Notes under the pieces: generated by a model | The model's input: only the letters and a program-made list of their open reading frames with translations | The model's database searches: none | What the model was told of the DNA's origin: nothing | Part shown: positions 1 to 11,815 of the stretch, piece by piece | Position numbering within the stretch: position 1 is the first letter of the stretch | Layout: each line of letters begins with the position of its first letter | Translations under genes and position numbers: made by a program | NCBI GenBank assembly: GCA_025738555.1 | Contig: JAOVFP010000011.1 | Coordinates: 4,030,001-4,094,000 of the forward strand | Source: Cyathus striatus | Taxonomy: Eukaryota > Basidiomycota > Agaricomycetes > Agaricales > Nidulariaceae | Length of the DNA: 64,000 nucleotides | Reading direction: 5' to 3'

Positions 1-2
1 TG

Positions 3-215
3 GCAAAGCTTCAGCGTTCGCTAGCGCACTTCGCTGGTGTCTATGGTTTAAGCCCTCCAGGCAGTTTTGCAGACGTTGAACTGAAGGATGCTTCCAGACT
101 GGATGGTACGCTCTTCGTTCGTACGGCAATTTTGACTGCAGAAAGATTTGGATGGGTCAGGGATGGAGAAGAGCAGAGGGGTGCCGATAGAAAAGGTTTC
201 TATAGCACTTCATGA
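3..215 (+). CDS. 3' end of an unidentified gene (partial)
   Basis: An open frame from base 3 runs 70 codons to a TGA at 213-215. The encoded tail contains LSPPGSFADVEL and ends in a polar stretch. It reads like the last exon of a gene that begins before the window, because the frame is open to the edge and codon use looks coding. I do not recognise the family. A splice acceptor inside the first bases cannot be excluded. Confidence 0.4.
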   Translation, partial: AKLQRSLAHFAGVYGLSPPGSFADVELKDASRLDGTLFVRTAILTAERFGWVRDGEEQRGADRKGFYSTS

Positions 216-786
216 AGATGATCAATAACCGTTTGAAGACAAGAAGTGGTTCGGAGTTAACTTGATAAATACCAGAGGCCTTTGATAAGCAAATGTAAAT
301 ATCTAAATACCTGTGCACAACAATAACACACCGAAATTTTGCTTCAACTGGGCTGGCTTCATACTACGACACGAATGCGTTTTTCGTACTATTAACGCTT
401 GACAAATTTACAAATAAATATATGAGCTGTATGTCGAACATTTATTACAGGCTCCCCATTCTAACCTCGCCGTGCATTCAGTAGGTGCTACAGACAGTAG
501 AATGATCGATACTCAGTGAGAAGAAACCTACTATTGAGACTTAAGAGAGTCGCTAATTTAGATGGAGCGACAACTTGTGTTTCGAATTGATTCCAAGTAT
601 ACAGCCTGTGGGAACTATTGAAGACCGGAAGTAGACCGGGAAGTACGTAAATTTAGCAACATCTTCTTATAACCTTAATGCTAAGGAGTGGGAATTTCAG
701 TGTGACTCTGTTCGAGTCATACTTATCCTCGCCTCATAAAAGTTCAGTTCTTAAGGAAAACTTTTAACTGTGACACCTGATTTATT
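216..786. other. Intergenic, OTC promoter side
   Basis: No gene is visible. A perfect 6 bp hairpin (TGACTC, loop TGTTC, GAGTCA) lies at about 702-719, 70 bases upstream of the OTC start. Its TGACTC arms match the core bound by Gcn4/Cpc1-type bZIP activators, which control amino-acid synthesis genes in fungi. That role is inference from motif and position only. Confidence 0.4.
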
Positions 787-2101
787 ATGGCTGCACGGAA
801 AGTTCCTCATCTGATGACCTTGGCCGACCTCAGCGTTCCACAAATCCAAGGTCTCCTCAGCCACTCATATGATCTGAAGCGGCAGTTCTTACCATGGATT
901 CAACCTCACGGATCTCTCCCACAAAAAGTGGCCTCGAACCTCCGTCTTCCTCCCCAAACCCTCTTCAACAAGACCATCGCATTGTTATTCTCAAAACGTA
1001 GCAGCCGTACTAGGCTGGCAGGCGAAACGAGCGCTCAACTCCTGGGCGGGCGTGCTCTATTCCTTGGTCGTGAAGATATTCAACTTGGTGTGAATGAAAC
1101 TCGCAGGGATAGCGCTCGTGTTATTGGAGGCATGTGCCAGGGTATCTTTGCTCGTGTCGGTGAGCATGAAGAGATCGAGGTTGGTTCTCTCTTCAAATAT
1201 AAATCAGACGAAAATAAGTTGACGTCATAGGAACTCGCAAAATACTCTCCAGTTCCTGTTCTCAACGGGCTTTCATCACTCTGGCATCCCACGCAAATCC
1301 TTGCAGATCTCCTGACACTTCACGAACATGCTCACTTGTTTCAACCGCCCGGTTCAACAGTTCCATTGGAAGATGACATGCGTATAAAGTTCAAACCTTT
1401 ACCTGAACTCAGACCGTTAACCATTGCCTACGTTGGAGATTCCGCAAACGTCCTTCACGATATGCTCGTCACATATCCTCGACTTGGGCATCAGCTTAGA
1501 GTAGCTAGCCCAGAAAAGTACAGAGCACCTGCTCCAGTTTGGGACCGCGTCGTCGAACTTGGATGCGACAAGGGGATTTGGTGGGGTAGCGATCCCAAAG
1601 AGGCTGTTCACGGAGCTGATGTGGTATATACCGATACATGGTATGGCACATTGACTCATCAGAGTTGGCTTGTGTTAACGTGATCCAGGATCTCTATGGG
1701 ACAAGAAGCTGAAAAGGCGGAGAGATTGGAAGCCTTTGATGGGTATCAGGTTACTGAGAAGCTCTGCAAAGAGGGAGGTGCGAACCCGAATTGGCAATTC
1801 CTCCATTGCTTGCCTAGGAAGCCGCATGAAGTCGACGATGAGGTTCGTTCTTGCGCTGGCTGCTTCTCTCCGTATCTCACATTTCCGTAATAGGTGTTCT
1901 ATGGTCCACGATCGCTTGTCTTCCCCGAAAATGATAATCGAAAATGGACCACTGTGGCTGTGTTTGAGTTAGTACAAACGTTAACTTACATTTAAACATT
2001 TACTCATCTACTCCTTTCGATACAGTTTGCTCTTCGGGAAGTGGAAGATATTTGAAGACGACTTGGTGAAGCAATCTGATATTTTGAAGGACAGCGAATG
2101 A
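787..2101 (+). CDS. Ornithine carbamoyltransferase
   Basis: Joins carbamoyl phosphate and ornithine to citrulline in arginine synthesis. Five exons fit: 787-1179, 1231-1640, 1689-1842, 1894-1967 and 2026-2101, giving 368 residues, a little longer than typical family members. Visible family motifs: SSRTR (carbamoyl-phosphate loop), a [11 protein letters not shown] segment, HPTQ, SMGQE (ornithine loop) and the catalytic HCLP near the C-terminus. All four introns are 48-58 bp with GT-AG ends. The first ATG gives [16 protein letters not shown], which already matches the mature start of the family, so no mitochondrial presequence is seen. The protein may be cytosolic, or a targeting exon may lie upstream. 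No stop or frameshift interrupts the model. Confidence 0.93.
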
Positions 2102-2419
2102 ATAGCATGTTATTAATTCATTCATAATATGTAACCAAGTAACTTGTCGCTTGGCATTCGCAACAAATATTTAATCTGTCTTAATCAAGCCAATGTCACT
2201 GCATTAAGTATTTCCAAGGCGTATAAAGGTGTGGGCGTAGTACTAAGGAGCCCGAATGTTGGGGTTCAATCCCCTACAAATTATGCAGTTAATGAAAGAT
2301 AAAGTTATGTATTCACATAATAAGTATAATGGTAGAAGGAATTACAAAACTGAGAACTGGGACATTACATACAACGTAATTCCAAGCTCGGAAAGCCATA
2401 AAAATAAACATGATACGCC
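2102..2419. other. Intergenic with tRNA-like relic
   Basis: No gene. At about 2245-2276 the text TGGGGTTCAATCCCC forms a T-arm-like hairpin with a B-box-like loop, preceded by an A-box-like GTGGGCGTAGTACTAAGG. The A to B distance is too short for a tRNA, so a truncated tRNA-derived SINE is more likely. Confidence 0.3.
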
Positions 2420-3972
2420 CTACTGACCGCCGTGAGGGCTGGGGAAGTTAGCAGCCACAAGCGGCTCATATTGCAACGTATGGTTCTGCGCAAACGAAGC
2501 ATCGCTATTTGGACTTCCTACATCAGGCTTCGCAGAGGGTGTCTCGCTGCCGTCATTTTTAAACGAGTGTATATTTACGGCTCCCGCCTTTTCCGGGTCA
2601 ATAATCGTGATCTGAGACTCGCCGTTTTTCTTCATAAAGGAGAGGGAAGGCTCCATAGCTGTCACTTCGCTATTGGAGACGACAAGATATCCAAAGAGAA
2701 CTACGCCGGCGATTGTTATGATTGCAAGGCACGGAAGTATACCGACAAAGTCTATTGTTGAAAAATAACCGTTAATCGTAGTGCTAACTTTGGAACAAAT
2801 GAGACACCTACCCATAATGGCACCAAATCCTACCGGGGCTCCAGGCATTGTCCCTCTCAAACTTGAAAATGCAAACAGCGTTGCGATAGGTACTCCAAGC
2901 GCCTCTTTAGGCTGTTTATATCCGAACATAACTTTCATCACCGACCCAACGAAGATCAGTGTAATAAGCCCTGGGCGCGTATCAGACTCGAGATAGCTTT
3001 GAAAAGGATATTATAGCCTTACAAACTCCGATGACAATACACACAACGTAGGCCTTAATTAGGCCATTACGTGCGAGCGAAATCCCGTTCACGTAGAACG
3101 CAGTGTCTTCGGAAAAGCTGGTGTCTGACGAGGTTTTAAAGCCCCTAGTTCCGTTATGAGTGGTTCATAACAGTACAAAAATAAAGGAAACTCACACAGC
3201 GATACCGTAGGAATAGTCAACCACGACGTTTATCAAGTTATCGTTTGTCGTCGAATTGTCTTTCCCATACATGATGAAGTATGCCCCGTATCTGCTTGCG
3301 AATTACAATGGGGCTTCTAAGTAGGTGAATTGGACTTACGTGTCAAAAGGATAATTCTGGAGCGACGAATCTGTCGTTTTCCTAGTTCCGTTATTAAAGA
3401 GAAGCGATGTTGTTCTGAAAATTGCGTTCGTAGATAATGTGTCATTTATTTCTCCCGGGTACCAGGTGAATATCGGAGTATCTGCTTCCAAGTTTGTCTG
3501 GTTCAAATTGTTACCGCTTTGCTGTAGAAGATTTCTGGGAAATCGTTCAGTCTCCATGCCTTTATTACAAGAAAATATACTTACGTATCAAAGTATATAC
3601 CAACGGGTGTACAGGAGGTTTCTGGATCTGGATCCTGGTAGCAATTGTCGTATGAGATATACCAGTTCATGACCAACGTTGACGACAGCGGGTCCACAGA
3701 TATAAGCTCCGACTCCATATACACCTTTTAATCGAGCGTCAGATCGGCTACTTGACGTGTTAGAAGTTAGAAACACTGCTCACTGTTCTGAACACATTGG
3801 TATCGACACCAGCATCGTCCGCTTTGATACCATTAAAGTTCTTAACCCTAAGCCCATAACCAACAGCAATACCAGAGACAACACAAGCGATGGAAAACAA
3901 CGCAAATACAACTAGGCAGTAAATGTGCCTGCGGGACTGCGTAGGTTTGGGTGGGATACCGGAGAGGTTCAT
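2420..3972 (-). CDS. DUF4436-like membrane protein, copy A
   Basis: Multi-exon gene of unknown function. The N-terminal exon (3784-3972) has a basic start, then one membrane helix ending in GYGLRVKNF. A non-cytosolic domain follows with conserved blocks ELISVDP, NWYIS, IFTWYPGE, FRTTS and QNYPFD, then a segment with GFKTSS. Membrane segments follow around LITLIFVG and DFVGILPCLAII, with the hallmark LRGTMPGAP between them. The tail is polar and ends near YEPL. The LRGTMPGAP block and topology resemble DUF4436 proteins of bacteria and basidiomycetes; that assignment is from memory of the family. All exon joins I tested keep frame. A TATAAAT on the minus strand at 4021-4027 sits about 48 bases upstream of the chosen ATG, which argues against the in-frame ATG further upstream. 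Confidence 0.75.
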
Positions 3973-4020
3973 GGTGGTGAAACGAACCTTGGATACGAGT
4001 GGGTGTTCTGCTCGCCCCCA

Positions 4021-4027
4021 ATTTATA
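4021..4027 (-). promoter_or_regulatory. TATA box of copy A
   Basis: Reads TATAAAT on the minus strand, 48 bases before the ATG. Copies B and F have the same element at a similar distance. Confidence 0.45.
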
Positions 4028-4941
4028 TGAAATACGTATCCATCCTGTACATAGGGTTGGGCGTTTCTGTGATAGTTCTTGAGAAATTCAGTTATTGCAC
4101 TCACCTGATGGCATTAAGCGCGACAGATTGACGCTGCGAAGTTCACGGTGACATACGCGCGTTAAAACGCAACTGAGGATCAGCGTAATCATCCATAAAA
4201 GTACAATGCCTAGTCGATTGTTATGAATCTTATGATAGGGTAATGTGCCTTGCATTTTGGTAAGCTTATGGTCCGAAACCCATGGCCTGCTCACCTTTTG
4301 GAAGAAAGTTGATCATCGATTTATGGATGTCAGCCTGGGAGATCATGATACAGCACAATGCCGTTTAATATCCAGGGTAAAGAGATGTAAGGTCTTGTTC
4401 GTTGTAACGTTAACTCATGAGTCACAATTACGAGTTCTATAAGCGCCTTCGGGCGCTGTAATCCTTCGGAACCTGTTGCTACAAGGCGGAGAACTGCGGA
4501 GAAGAGTAACATGGTATTCAGGTAAATTCTTATCATCATCCCGGTTAGCGACTGCCGACTAGCAGGCTGCGCTGTATGAAGAAGATTTACCGCAACATTC
4601 CTAGTTCCCTGAAGAGCGTCAATTTTACTGTACTTTCTGCCATTCTGGTGAGGGATAATTGCGCGAGAGTAGATTGAGCCCACTTTTTCTGGCCAGTTCC
4701 ATCATGGTATCAAGGAGATGTGAAATGAGTACATATATAATTGCATAAGAGTAGAAAGCAAAACATCGACAGGGTGAAAGGTGAAAGAAAGGATGTGGTT
4801 GAACGTCAAGGAACGATGTCGTCAAGTCTTACTTAACCGATAGCAAGACTAAATTTCGGGTTAAGGTTAGCTTTATGCCTCCGCAATGCGGAGCTCCGTC
4901 TCAACCATTCCTCCTCTTCCTCCCTCCTCTCCTCCTCAGCA
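4028..4941. other. Intergenic between copy A and the T-protein gene
   Basis: No convincing gene. A minus-strand open stretch at 4330-4683 has no recognisable motif and no splice-supported extension. Confidence 0.4.
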
Positions 4942-7405
4942 ATGCTCCGTATCGCCCCTCGTGTCCTCTCGCGATGTTCGCCAACAATAAGCTCAACATC
5001 TCGAACAAGCACACTTCTACCAAGACGAGGGTACGCGTCGACTGAAGGTGTACGTCGCCCAGTACCATAACACGTGCTTTATCTGAGAAAAGAGGTCGTC
5101 AAAACAGCTCAAAAAGACACCATTATACGATTTTCACGTTGAGCATGGGGGAAAGATGGTTCCTTTCGCAGGGTATGCTATGCCCCTATCCTACGGAGAC
5201 GTTGGACAAGGTGCGTTTTTGGTGCTAGTTTGAATTTTCGGAGGTTGATAAGCGCTGTTATGGTTATTTTTACTACTTGCTTTCTACTGGACATTATATG
5301 ACTATCACAACATAATATGTCACGGAAACAGTGGCGAGCCATACCCACGTTCGTACAAAGGTCGGCTTATTCGATGTCGGACACATGGTTCAGACGAAGT
5401 TTGTTTTGCTCCTCATTCTCTTCCCATTCCCTTATCTTACATTACATGCAGCATTCTGGGCCCAACAGCGACCGCCTTCCTTGAACACCTCACTCCCTCC
5501 TCCCTCTCCTCCCTCTCAGCATACAGCAGCACGCTGTCCGTCCTCCTCAACGAACAAGGAGGAATAATAGACGACACCATCATCACCAAGCACGCTGAGG
5601 ACGCGTATTACGTTGTAACCAACGCTGGTAGGCGGAACCGCGATCTCGCATGGTTGAAGGAGAAGATGGATGAGTGGAACACGGAGGGCAAAGGGAAAGA
5701 TGGGAAAGTCGAGATGGAGCTTTTGGAAGGATGGGGAATGTTAGCGTTACAAGGTCGGTTTCCTTCCAGTTTCTTTCCTTCATGCCTTTAGCAAATGCTA
5801 ACAATGAGATAGGCCCAGGAGCAGCAGACTATCTACAACAACTCACTCCCTTCGACCTCCAAGCCCTTCCGTTCAGTAAATCCGCATTTGTACCCATCGA
5901 GGGGTACAATCTGCACGTTGCGAGAGGAGGGTATACCGGTGAAGATGGCTTTGAGGTTCGTTTCCCTCCTTCTTTTCGCTTCTCTACCCAACGTCTAACT
6001 TCGCCTCTCTCTCACCTTATCTCTATTGACGCAGATATCAATACCCCCGGCACAAGCAACCACCGTCGCATCCCTCCTCTCCCAATCACCTGTGCAGCTC
6101 ATAGGTTTGGGAGCACGGGACAGTCTTCGTCTAGAAGCTGGAATGTGTTTGTATGGACAGGATTTAGACGAGTTGACAAGTCCTGTTGAGGCTGGGCTGT
6201 CGTGGGTTATCGGTGAGTCTTTGTTTCCTATTAAGCTTTGCGTTGGGAACGCTTGGTTGGAGGATGAGGTGGAGATTGCCCTGGTGTGGGGTGGGGGCGG
6301 GGCCAGTGGGTCTACTGAGCTTTCCGAAATTCGTGAATTCGTGGATTCCGAAGCACATCTACCCAGTGCTTCTGAGGCTCTTATAGGTCCCAGATCTTCA
6401 CGTCCGGGACTTTCTTTCCACTACACGTTGCATTTCATCGGCTATAGCAACATGCGGAGTGTTAAGGCTGCGGTGTCGGCCGCATGTATCAGCCATGATG
6501 GCGCCACCCGAATTCGAATCCCCGATTCTTAGGGAACTCACCCTGCAGACGTGGTACAAACCTCGTTGAGCAACACGCGAGGCTGTCATGCATGACTTGC
6601 TGAGCATTACTATACGTTGTGTAACGTCAAGGGGTGTCTAAGACACCTTTGTGCGGGATTTCCGTTCGAACTGCAGGTTTGGACCCTATCTTCTGACATT
6701 GATTCTTGTATTATGCCGAGTGCTCCAAGGTCATGGGATTGCTCTCTCCTGGTGGGCGTTGCATAGCGTTTGCAGGCTACGCCCTGGCACCGAGCAGCTG
6801 TGTCCTTGTAACTGAAGCTGCTTCCTGGGTCTACCACTGCCTTACTACTTGTTACCCTGCATCACTGCCTCCACCCTCGTACATCGTCATCTCACTCTTT
6901 TCCATTTGCTCTGCTTCCTCATCCCTTCTACTGACTTTATGCACATTAGGCAAAGGCCGCCGTGATCCAAGCACAGCAACGTACATCGGTGCCTCGACGG
7001 TGCTCAAGCACCTTAAAGAAGGCCCACCGCGTAGGAGGATTGGGTTGATCGTTGAGGGCGCTCCAGCGAGGCGTACGTTCCCTTCCTCATGGCATTTCTA
7101 CTATTGCTAACTCTCGCTGCTATAGAGGGAGCGAAGATTCTCACTCCCGGCTCAGATTGCCAAGAAATTGGTTCGTACTCTCCTTACTTCCCCCTATCCC
7201 TCTCCTTGGCACTCACGCAGATGCGACAGGTGTTGTGACATCCGGTATACCATCCCCCACCCTCGGGAAAAACGTCGCCATGGGATACGTCAAGAATGGT
7301 CATCACAAAAAGGGTACAGAGCTAGAGGTTGAGGTGAGAGGGAAGAAGAGAAAGGCGGTGGTTACCCCCATGCCGTTTATTAAGCCTGGGTACTATAGAG
7401 GATAG
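4942..7405 (+). CDS. Aminomethyltransferase (glycine cleavage T protein)
   Basis: Mitochondrial T protein of the glycine cleavage system: it transfers the one-carbon unit from the aminomethyl-lipoyl H protein to tetrahydrofolate, releasing ammonia. Nine exons fit: 4942-5049, 5108-5210, 5332-5398, 5452-5753, 5813-5955, 6035-6212, 6950-7072, 7126-7170 and 7230-7405, giving 414 residues. The first exon encodes an Arg/Ser-rich mitochondrial presequence. Family blocks are [63 protein letters not shown] and [13 protein letters not shown]. Introns are 46-121 bp except intron 6 (737 bp), which looks invaded. No stop breaks the model. A decayed second copy lies at 10385-11815. Confidence 0.92.
6213..6949 (+). 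other. Enlarged intron 6 of the T-protein gene
   Basis: This intron is about ten times the usual length here. It keeps GTGAGT at the 5' end and ATTAG at the 3' end. Near 6452-6530 it holds GCGGAGTGTTAAGGC, a TGCGG...CCGCA hairpin and GAATTCGAATCCCCG in order. This resembles a worn serine-type tRNA or a SINE derived from one. The pseudogene copy also has a long intron here (about 550 bp) sharing some text, so part of the expansion predates the duplication. Confidence 0.4.
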
Positions 7406-7961
7406 ATGTGAGTAGTGTTAAGTAAACATTCAACTGTTTTTACTTTACATCGACTTATAATAACTTCGTCACACTTTGTAACAACTTCGTAAGAACGAGG
7501 TATGATTGTTAGGAATGATTCTTGTAAACATGCAAAACATTAAACAATTTGTAAACTCCACAGAGTCGACTGCTACATTGAAAGCAAACAATGTTGTGAT
7601 AGGTACGGCGAATGCGTCTTGAAAGTTGACTGCTTGTACCCAAACATAATTATCATTACAGATTCAACGAAGGTTGTAACGACCAGCACCGGAGTGAGTG
7701 CATGGATGTAAGGAATTCAAGCCCCTCGAAAAGCATAAGTAAGGAATGAAATTTCGAGATTCTGTCATTCATATCACATCAAATCAAATTAATATGTATA
7801 AAAGAACAATAACCAGTAGGCGACTTCAACCGTGAAAGTGGGAGTAGATCGTAGCAAAAGAATGAAATAGTAGCCAGTACTACTGTAGGTAAAAGACGGT
7901 CAAAAATTAAAGACACGGATATGAATACAAGAGTTTGGTGGTGCAGATGTGATGTTCAACA
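7406..7961. other. Spacer with a DUF4436-like relic
   Basis: The first ~170 bases are repeated downstream of the T-protein pseudogene (about 11806-11975), showing the duplicated block extends past the gene. A separate minus-strand relic is listed at 7575-7700. Confidence 0.6.
7575..7700 (-). pseudogene. DUF4436-like relic, one exon
   Basis: Minus-strand translation gives a recognisable but broken version of the exon before LRG.MPGAP, including SVM.IMFGYKQ. It is frameshifted just after that point and the MPGAP block is gone. It lies directly downstream of the T-protein gene, where an intact family member would be expected from the arrangement of the neighbouring duplicate. Confidence 0.6.
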
Positions 7962-9532
7962 TTACTTTTTTTTGGGGTACCCGGACTCTACATCTTTTAA
8001 TTCCAATGCTGGTTGGAATGTGCAGAGAGTGGAGCTACTGTCCAGTGGACTACTACCTGGCGTCTGATCAAACTTCGCATAAACAGGTTCGGAACTAATT
8101 TCTGGCGCTTCGATCGTCAACGCAGAAGCCGAATTGCTACCGTTGGTGGCAGTCTCGACATCTTTTTTGCCCGTAAGAAAAATAGAAGGCTCGAATTGAA
8201 TTTGTTCAGCTTCGGCATTGGATAAAACAACCATATACCCAAACATGACGACACTGGTGGTTGTTATAATGGCTAGGCATGGGAGTATACCAACGAAATC
8301 TTCAATGCAACAGCCAGATCAGTTTCTTTCCGACTATTAACTGCCATAAATGAAGTACTTACCCATGGTTGCACCGAATCCATTAGGGGCACCAGGCATC
8401 GACCCTCTCAAACTTGTAAAGGCGAACATTGTGGCGATAGGAACAGCAAAAACCTCTTTTGGCTGCTTATATCTAAACATGATCTTCATTACAGATGCAA
8501 CGAAGACCAAGGTAACCAGCCCTGTAGTGAGTGCATATAAGTCTTAAGACTTTTATTGGCTTTGGAACATAAGATATGATCTTACAGATTCCCATGATGA
8601 TGCACAGTACATAGGCCTTAATTAGTCCACTACGCTCGATTGAAATTTCATTAAAATAAAATCTTGTTTGTTTAGAGAGGGTCGTATTCGAGATAGTCTT
8701 GAACCCGCTTATTTTATGTTAGTTAGGGAAGGCTTGTTACTGTAGAAACAAATGACACTTACACTGCAACACCGTCTGCATCATCCACTTCTATGTTTAC
8801 TTGGTCATTGGACTGTGTGTCCCTCCCGTAAACCACAAATAATGCACCATATCTGATCAGAACAACTGTTTAGGCTATCGAGGAATTACAAACAAGTGGA
8901 CTGACGTGTCAAAAGGGTAATTCTGAAGTGTCGAGCTTGCCTTCTCTGTTCCACTGAGAAGCATTGAGGTAGTTCTGAAAATCGGGACCATGTTGAGTTG
9001 AGAATTCGAATTCACTGGGTTCCAGGTAAAAATAGGAACATTTGCTGCATCGTTCGTTCGGTTCGTGCTTGGGCTATCATTTGACAGTAAGAGATTCCTG
9101 TTTGAAAATTCGAGTCGAAATGCCACATAAATAAAGACATAGAAGTCTGCCTTACAAGTCGAAGAATAGAGCGACAGATGTACAGTTTTGAACCGGATGT
9201 AGGCAAGTGTCATTCGAGATAACCCAATCCATGACCAAGGTTGAGGCTATTGGGTCGATGGAAATCAGTTCTGCTTCCAGCGTGACCTGTGAATGGTAAA
9301 CAGTATTAAGTCCGAAATCAAGTAGTACGCTTGCAAAGCTACTTACAGTTCTGATACTTGAGTTGTTTTCAACTCCGTCGTCTTTTTCGCCATGGAAGTC
9401 CTTAACTCTGAGGCCATAACCGACACCAATGCCCGTGGAAATACAAGCGATACAAAACGCGGCGAAAAGGGCTAGGCAGTAGATATGCTTATTGCGAGAT
9501 GTCAGCTTGGGTGGAAGTAAAGAGGGCCACAT
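7962..9532 (-). CDS. DUF4436-like membrane protein, copy B
   Basis: Same architecture as copy A: basic N-terminus and first helix ending GYGLRVKDF, then ELISIDP, NCTS, IFTWNP, FRTTS, QNYPFD, GFKTIS, LVTLVFV, LRGSMPGAP and DFVGILPCLAII. All exon joins checked keep frame. The cytosolic tail differs from copy A: it is Ser/Thr/Glu-rich and ends in a Lys run, without a terminal YEPL. A TATAAAT at 9591-9597 (minus) lies about 60 bases upstream of the ATG, within TATAAATTCAGA, which is shared with copy F. Function unknown. Confidence 0.75.
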
Positions 9533-9590
9533 GATAATAATGAAAGGAATGGGTGATTAGCAAGTTAAGGGAAGTGTATGCTTTCTCTGA

Positions 9591-9597
9591 ATTTATA
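9591..9597 (-). promoter_or_regulatory. TATA box of copy B
   Basis: TATAAAT on the minus strand, followed by TCAGA exactly as in copy F. Confidence 0.5.
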
Positions 9598-10384
9598 CCT
9601 GGAAATCTGTGTTCTAAACATATCGACACCAAAAGCAGAAAAAACAGAATAGAGCGCGCTGGGGTGCTGAGGGAATAAGGGCGCTGTAACTTGCCATGTA
9701 TTCATTCTGCCATAATCGACGAACTATTGTTTACTATGCTATGCTGGATACGAATTGTGATGTCAACATAATAGGAGCACCACCTAATAGGTTCTGTAAC
9801 TTCTGTTGCTCAGCGCTCAGCAGTGGTAACTTGATATGTGCCTGCGAGAAGCTATCCTTGTAGAGAATAATATTGTTCGTAGAGGCCTTAGAGGGAAGCA
9901 TCAGAATGTTACTATCATTTCGACATTTTGACACAGAATCATCGTCATCCAAATTTGATCCAGATTGAACTTTGAAGATCTCGGTGAATATCCGAGATTT
10001 CTAATCGAATCACGAACGAAAATAGAGCATCCGAGTATCAGTTTTACTTCCCCGAATCATGAAAGATTGCTTGATATAGGTTATTATAATCCCTCATGAT
10101 CCCCAGTCAATAGTTCATCTAGTGATGTCAAATTTAATTCATCTTTTACCTGTGCTTTATACGTTGGCTGCAGTGTAACTGCTTCAATACAGCCTGCGCC
10201 GTGCGCCGTGCGGAGCATCGGCAATCGTCTACAACTTCACACGCACTATTACTAATGCAATAGCAACTTGTACAAGTTGACACAAGACCTCATAAGCGTC
10301 TTTTTATTGATTTCTGATGCAATATAACTATACTATTACCTGGCCGCTTTTATACTGCTATCGTCGATTTTGAGGACAAACGGT
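9598..10384. other. Intergenic, no gene seen
   Basis: AT-rich non-coding stretch. It contains a short CAGCGCTCAGCAG motif near 9812-9824 of a kind that recurs elsewhere in the window. Confidence 0.4.
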
Positions 10385-11815
10385 CTCACGGAGTTGAAGA
10401 TCATCACCAAGGGCGATGAGAATGCGTAATATATCGTAACCAACGCTGGCAGCCGGGGCCGTGATCTCACACGGTTAGATGAGAAGGTCGAGATGGAGTG
10501 GGAAACGCTGACGTTACAAGGTTGGTTTCCCTCCTTCCATCCTTCATGCTTTTAGCGAATGCTAACAATGAAATAGGCCCAGCATCCGCTGCAAGGGGGG
10601 GTATACAGGTGAAGATGGCTTTGAGGTTCGTTTCCCCCCCTCTCTTTCTTTCTCTGCTTATTGTCTAGCTTTGCCTCTTCTCTACTATCTTTAGCTCTCT
10701 AGCAGATATCAATGATCCCGGCACAAGCCACCTCTCTCGCGTCCTGCTCTCTTAAATGCAACTCATAGGTTTGGGTCGCGGGGCGATCTTGGTCTAGAAG
10801 CTGAGTTGTGTTTGTATGGATAGGATTTAAACGAGTCAGCGAATCCTGCTGGGGCTGGGCTGTCGTATATTATCGGTGAGTCTACGTTCCCTATTACGCT
10901 TTGCGTTGCAAGGCGGTTGGTTGGAAGGTACTATGGAAGAAGGTCTGGCTGCACGAAAGTATGGCAAGTGGGACCGTGTTGAGGGCTGTTGAGGGGTAGG
11001 GGCAGTGGTCGCACAAAGGCATAACCAGAGTTCTGATTTTATCCCTGTGGGACTCAGGATTGTTGTCTCGCCGCCTGCTATGCGAAGTAGATCTGCCAAG
11101 CGTTATCAAGGTTCACCTGAAGGCCTGAGGCCGTCAAGTTACAACTTAAAAGTACGATTTGCTGGGCGTTACTGCGCGATGCGGAACGCCAGGGGCGTCT
11201 ACAACATTGACACTTCTGTTCTGAGATTCCTCTCCCTTACGGTGACCGAGCGTTGCCTCTGGTGCTGGACAGCTATTTGTTACTGGTGCTGAAGCTGCTA
11301 TCCTGCAACTTGTCAGCCCTGTCCCAATTACAGCCCATCCTCAGCGAAATTCATTGTATCTCTCCGTCTTTCCTTTCTCCTTCTCCCTTCTGAATCGCTT
11401 CAACGCTAACCCTTGTTCCTTTGGAAAAGACCGCCGCTACCAAAAAAAACAGCAACGTACATCGGTGCCTCGAATTGCTGAGGGCGCTCCCGCGAGGCGT
11501 ACGTTCCCTTCCTCGTAGTGTTCCTGCCACTTCCGATTAACGCTAGCTGCTATAGAGAGCACGAAGATTTTTCCTCCAAGCTCTGAAGGCCGAAAAATCG
11601 GTTCGTGCTTCCTTTACTTCAACCTACCTGCTAACACTCGTACAGCTGTGACATCCAGTATACCATCTTCAACGTCTCCATGGGGTATGTTAAGAACGAT
11701 CATCATAAGAATGGAATAGAGCTGGTGGTCGAGGCGAGAGGTAAAAGGAGAAAGGCGGTCCCCTATGCTGTTTATTAAGCTTGGGAGGTGTATAGAGGAC
11801 AGATGTGAGTAGTGT
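10385..11815 (+). pseudogene. Aminomethyltransferase pseudogene (duplicate)
   Basis: Clearly collinear with the intact T-protein gene from exon 4 onward. It retains ATCATCACCAAG, GTAACCAACGCTGG, the exon 4/5 boundary and GGTATACAGGTGAAGATGG. It also keeps the GTGAG donor of the long intron, the AACAGCAACGTACATCGG exon start and the 3' end before ATGTGAGTAGTG. The 5' exons are absent. In-frame stops (for example GCG TAA TAT near 10427), deletions and frameshifts prevent any T protein. Homology continues about 160 bases past the gene, so this is DNA-level duplication, not a retrocopy; introns are retained. Confidence 0.85.

Noticed and set aside
4330..4683. Minus-strand 117-codon frame upstream of the T-protein gene
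   Set aside because: No motif, no splice-supported extension, and composition like surrounding non-coding DNA.
6026..6532. Long plus-strand frame running through T-protein exon 6 into the intron
   Set aside because: It is exon 6 read through the GTGAGT donor; family conservation resumes only at 6950.
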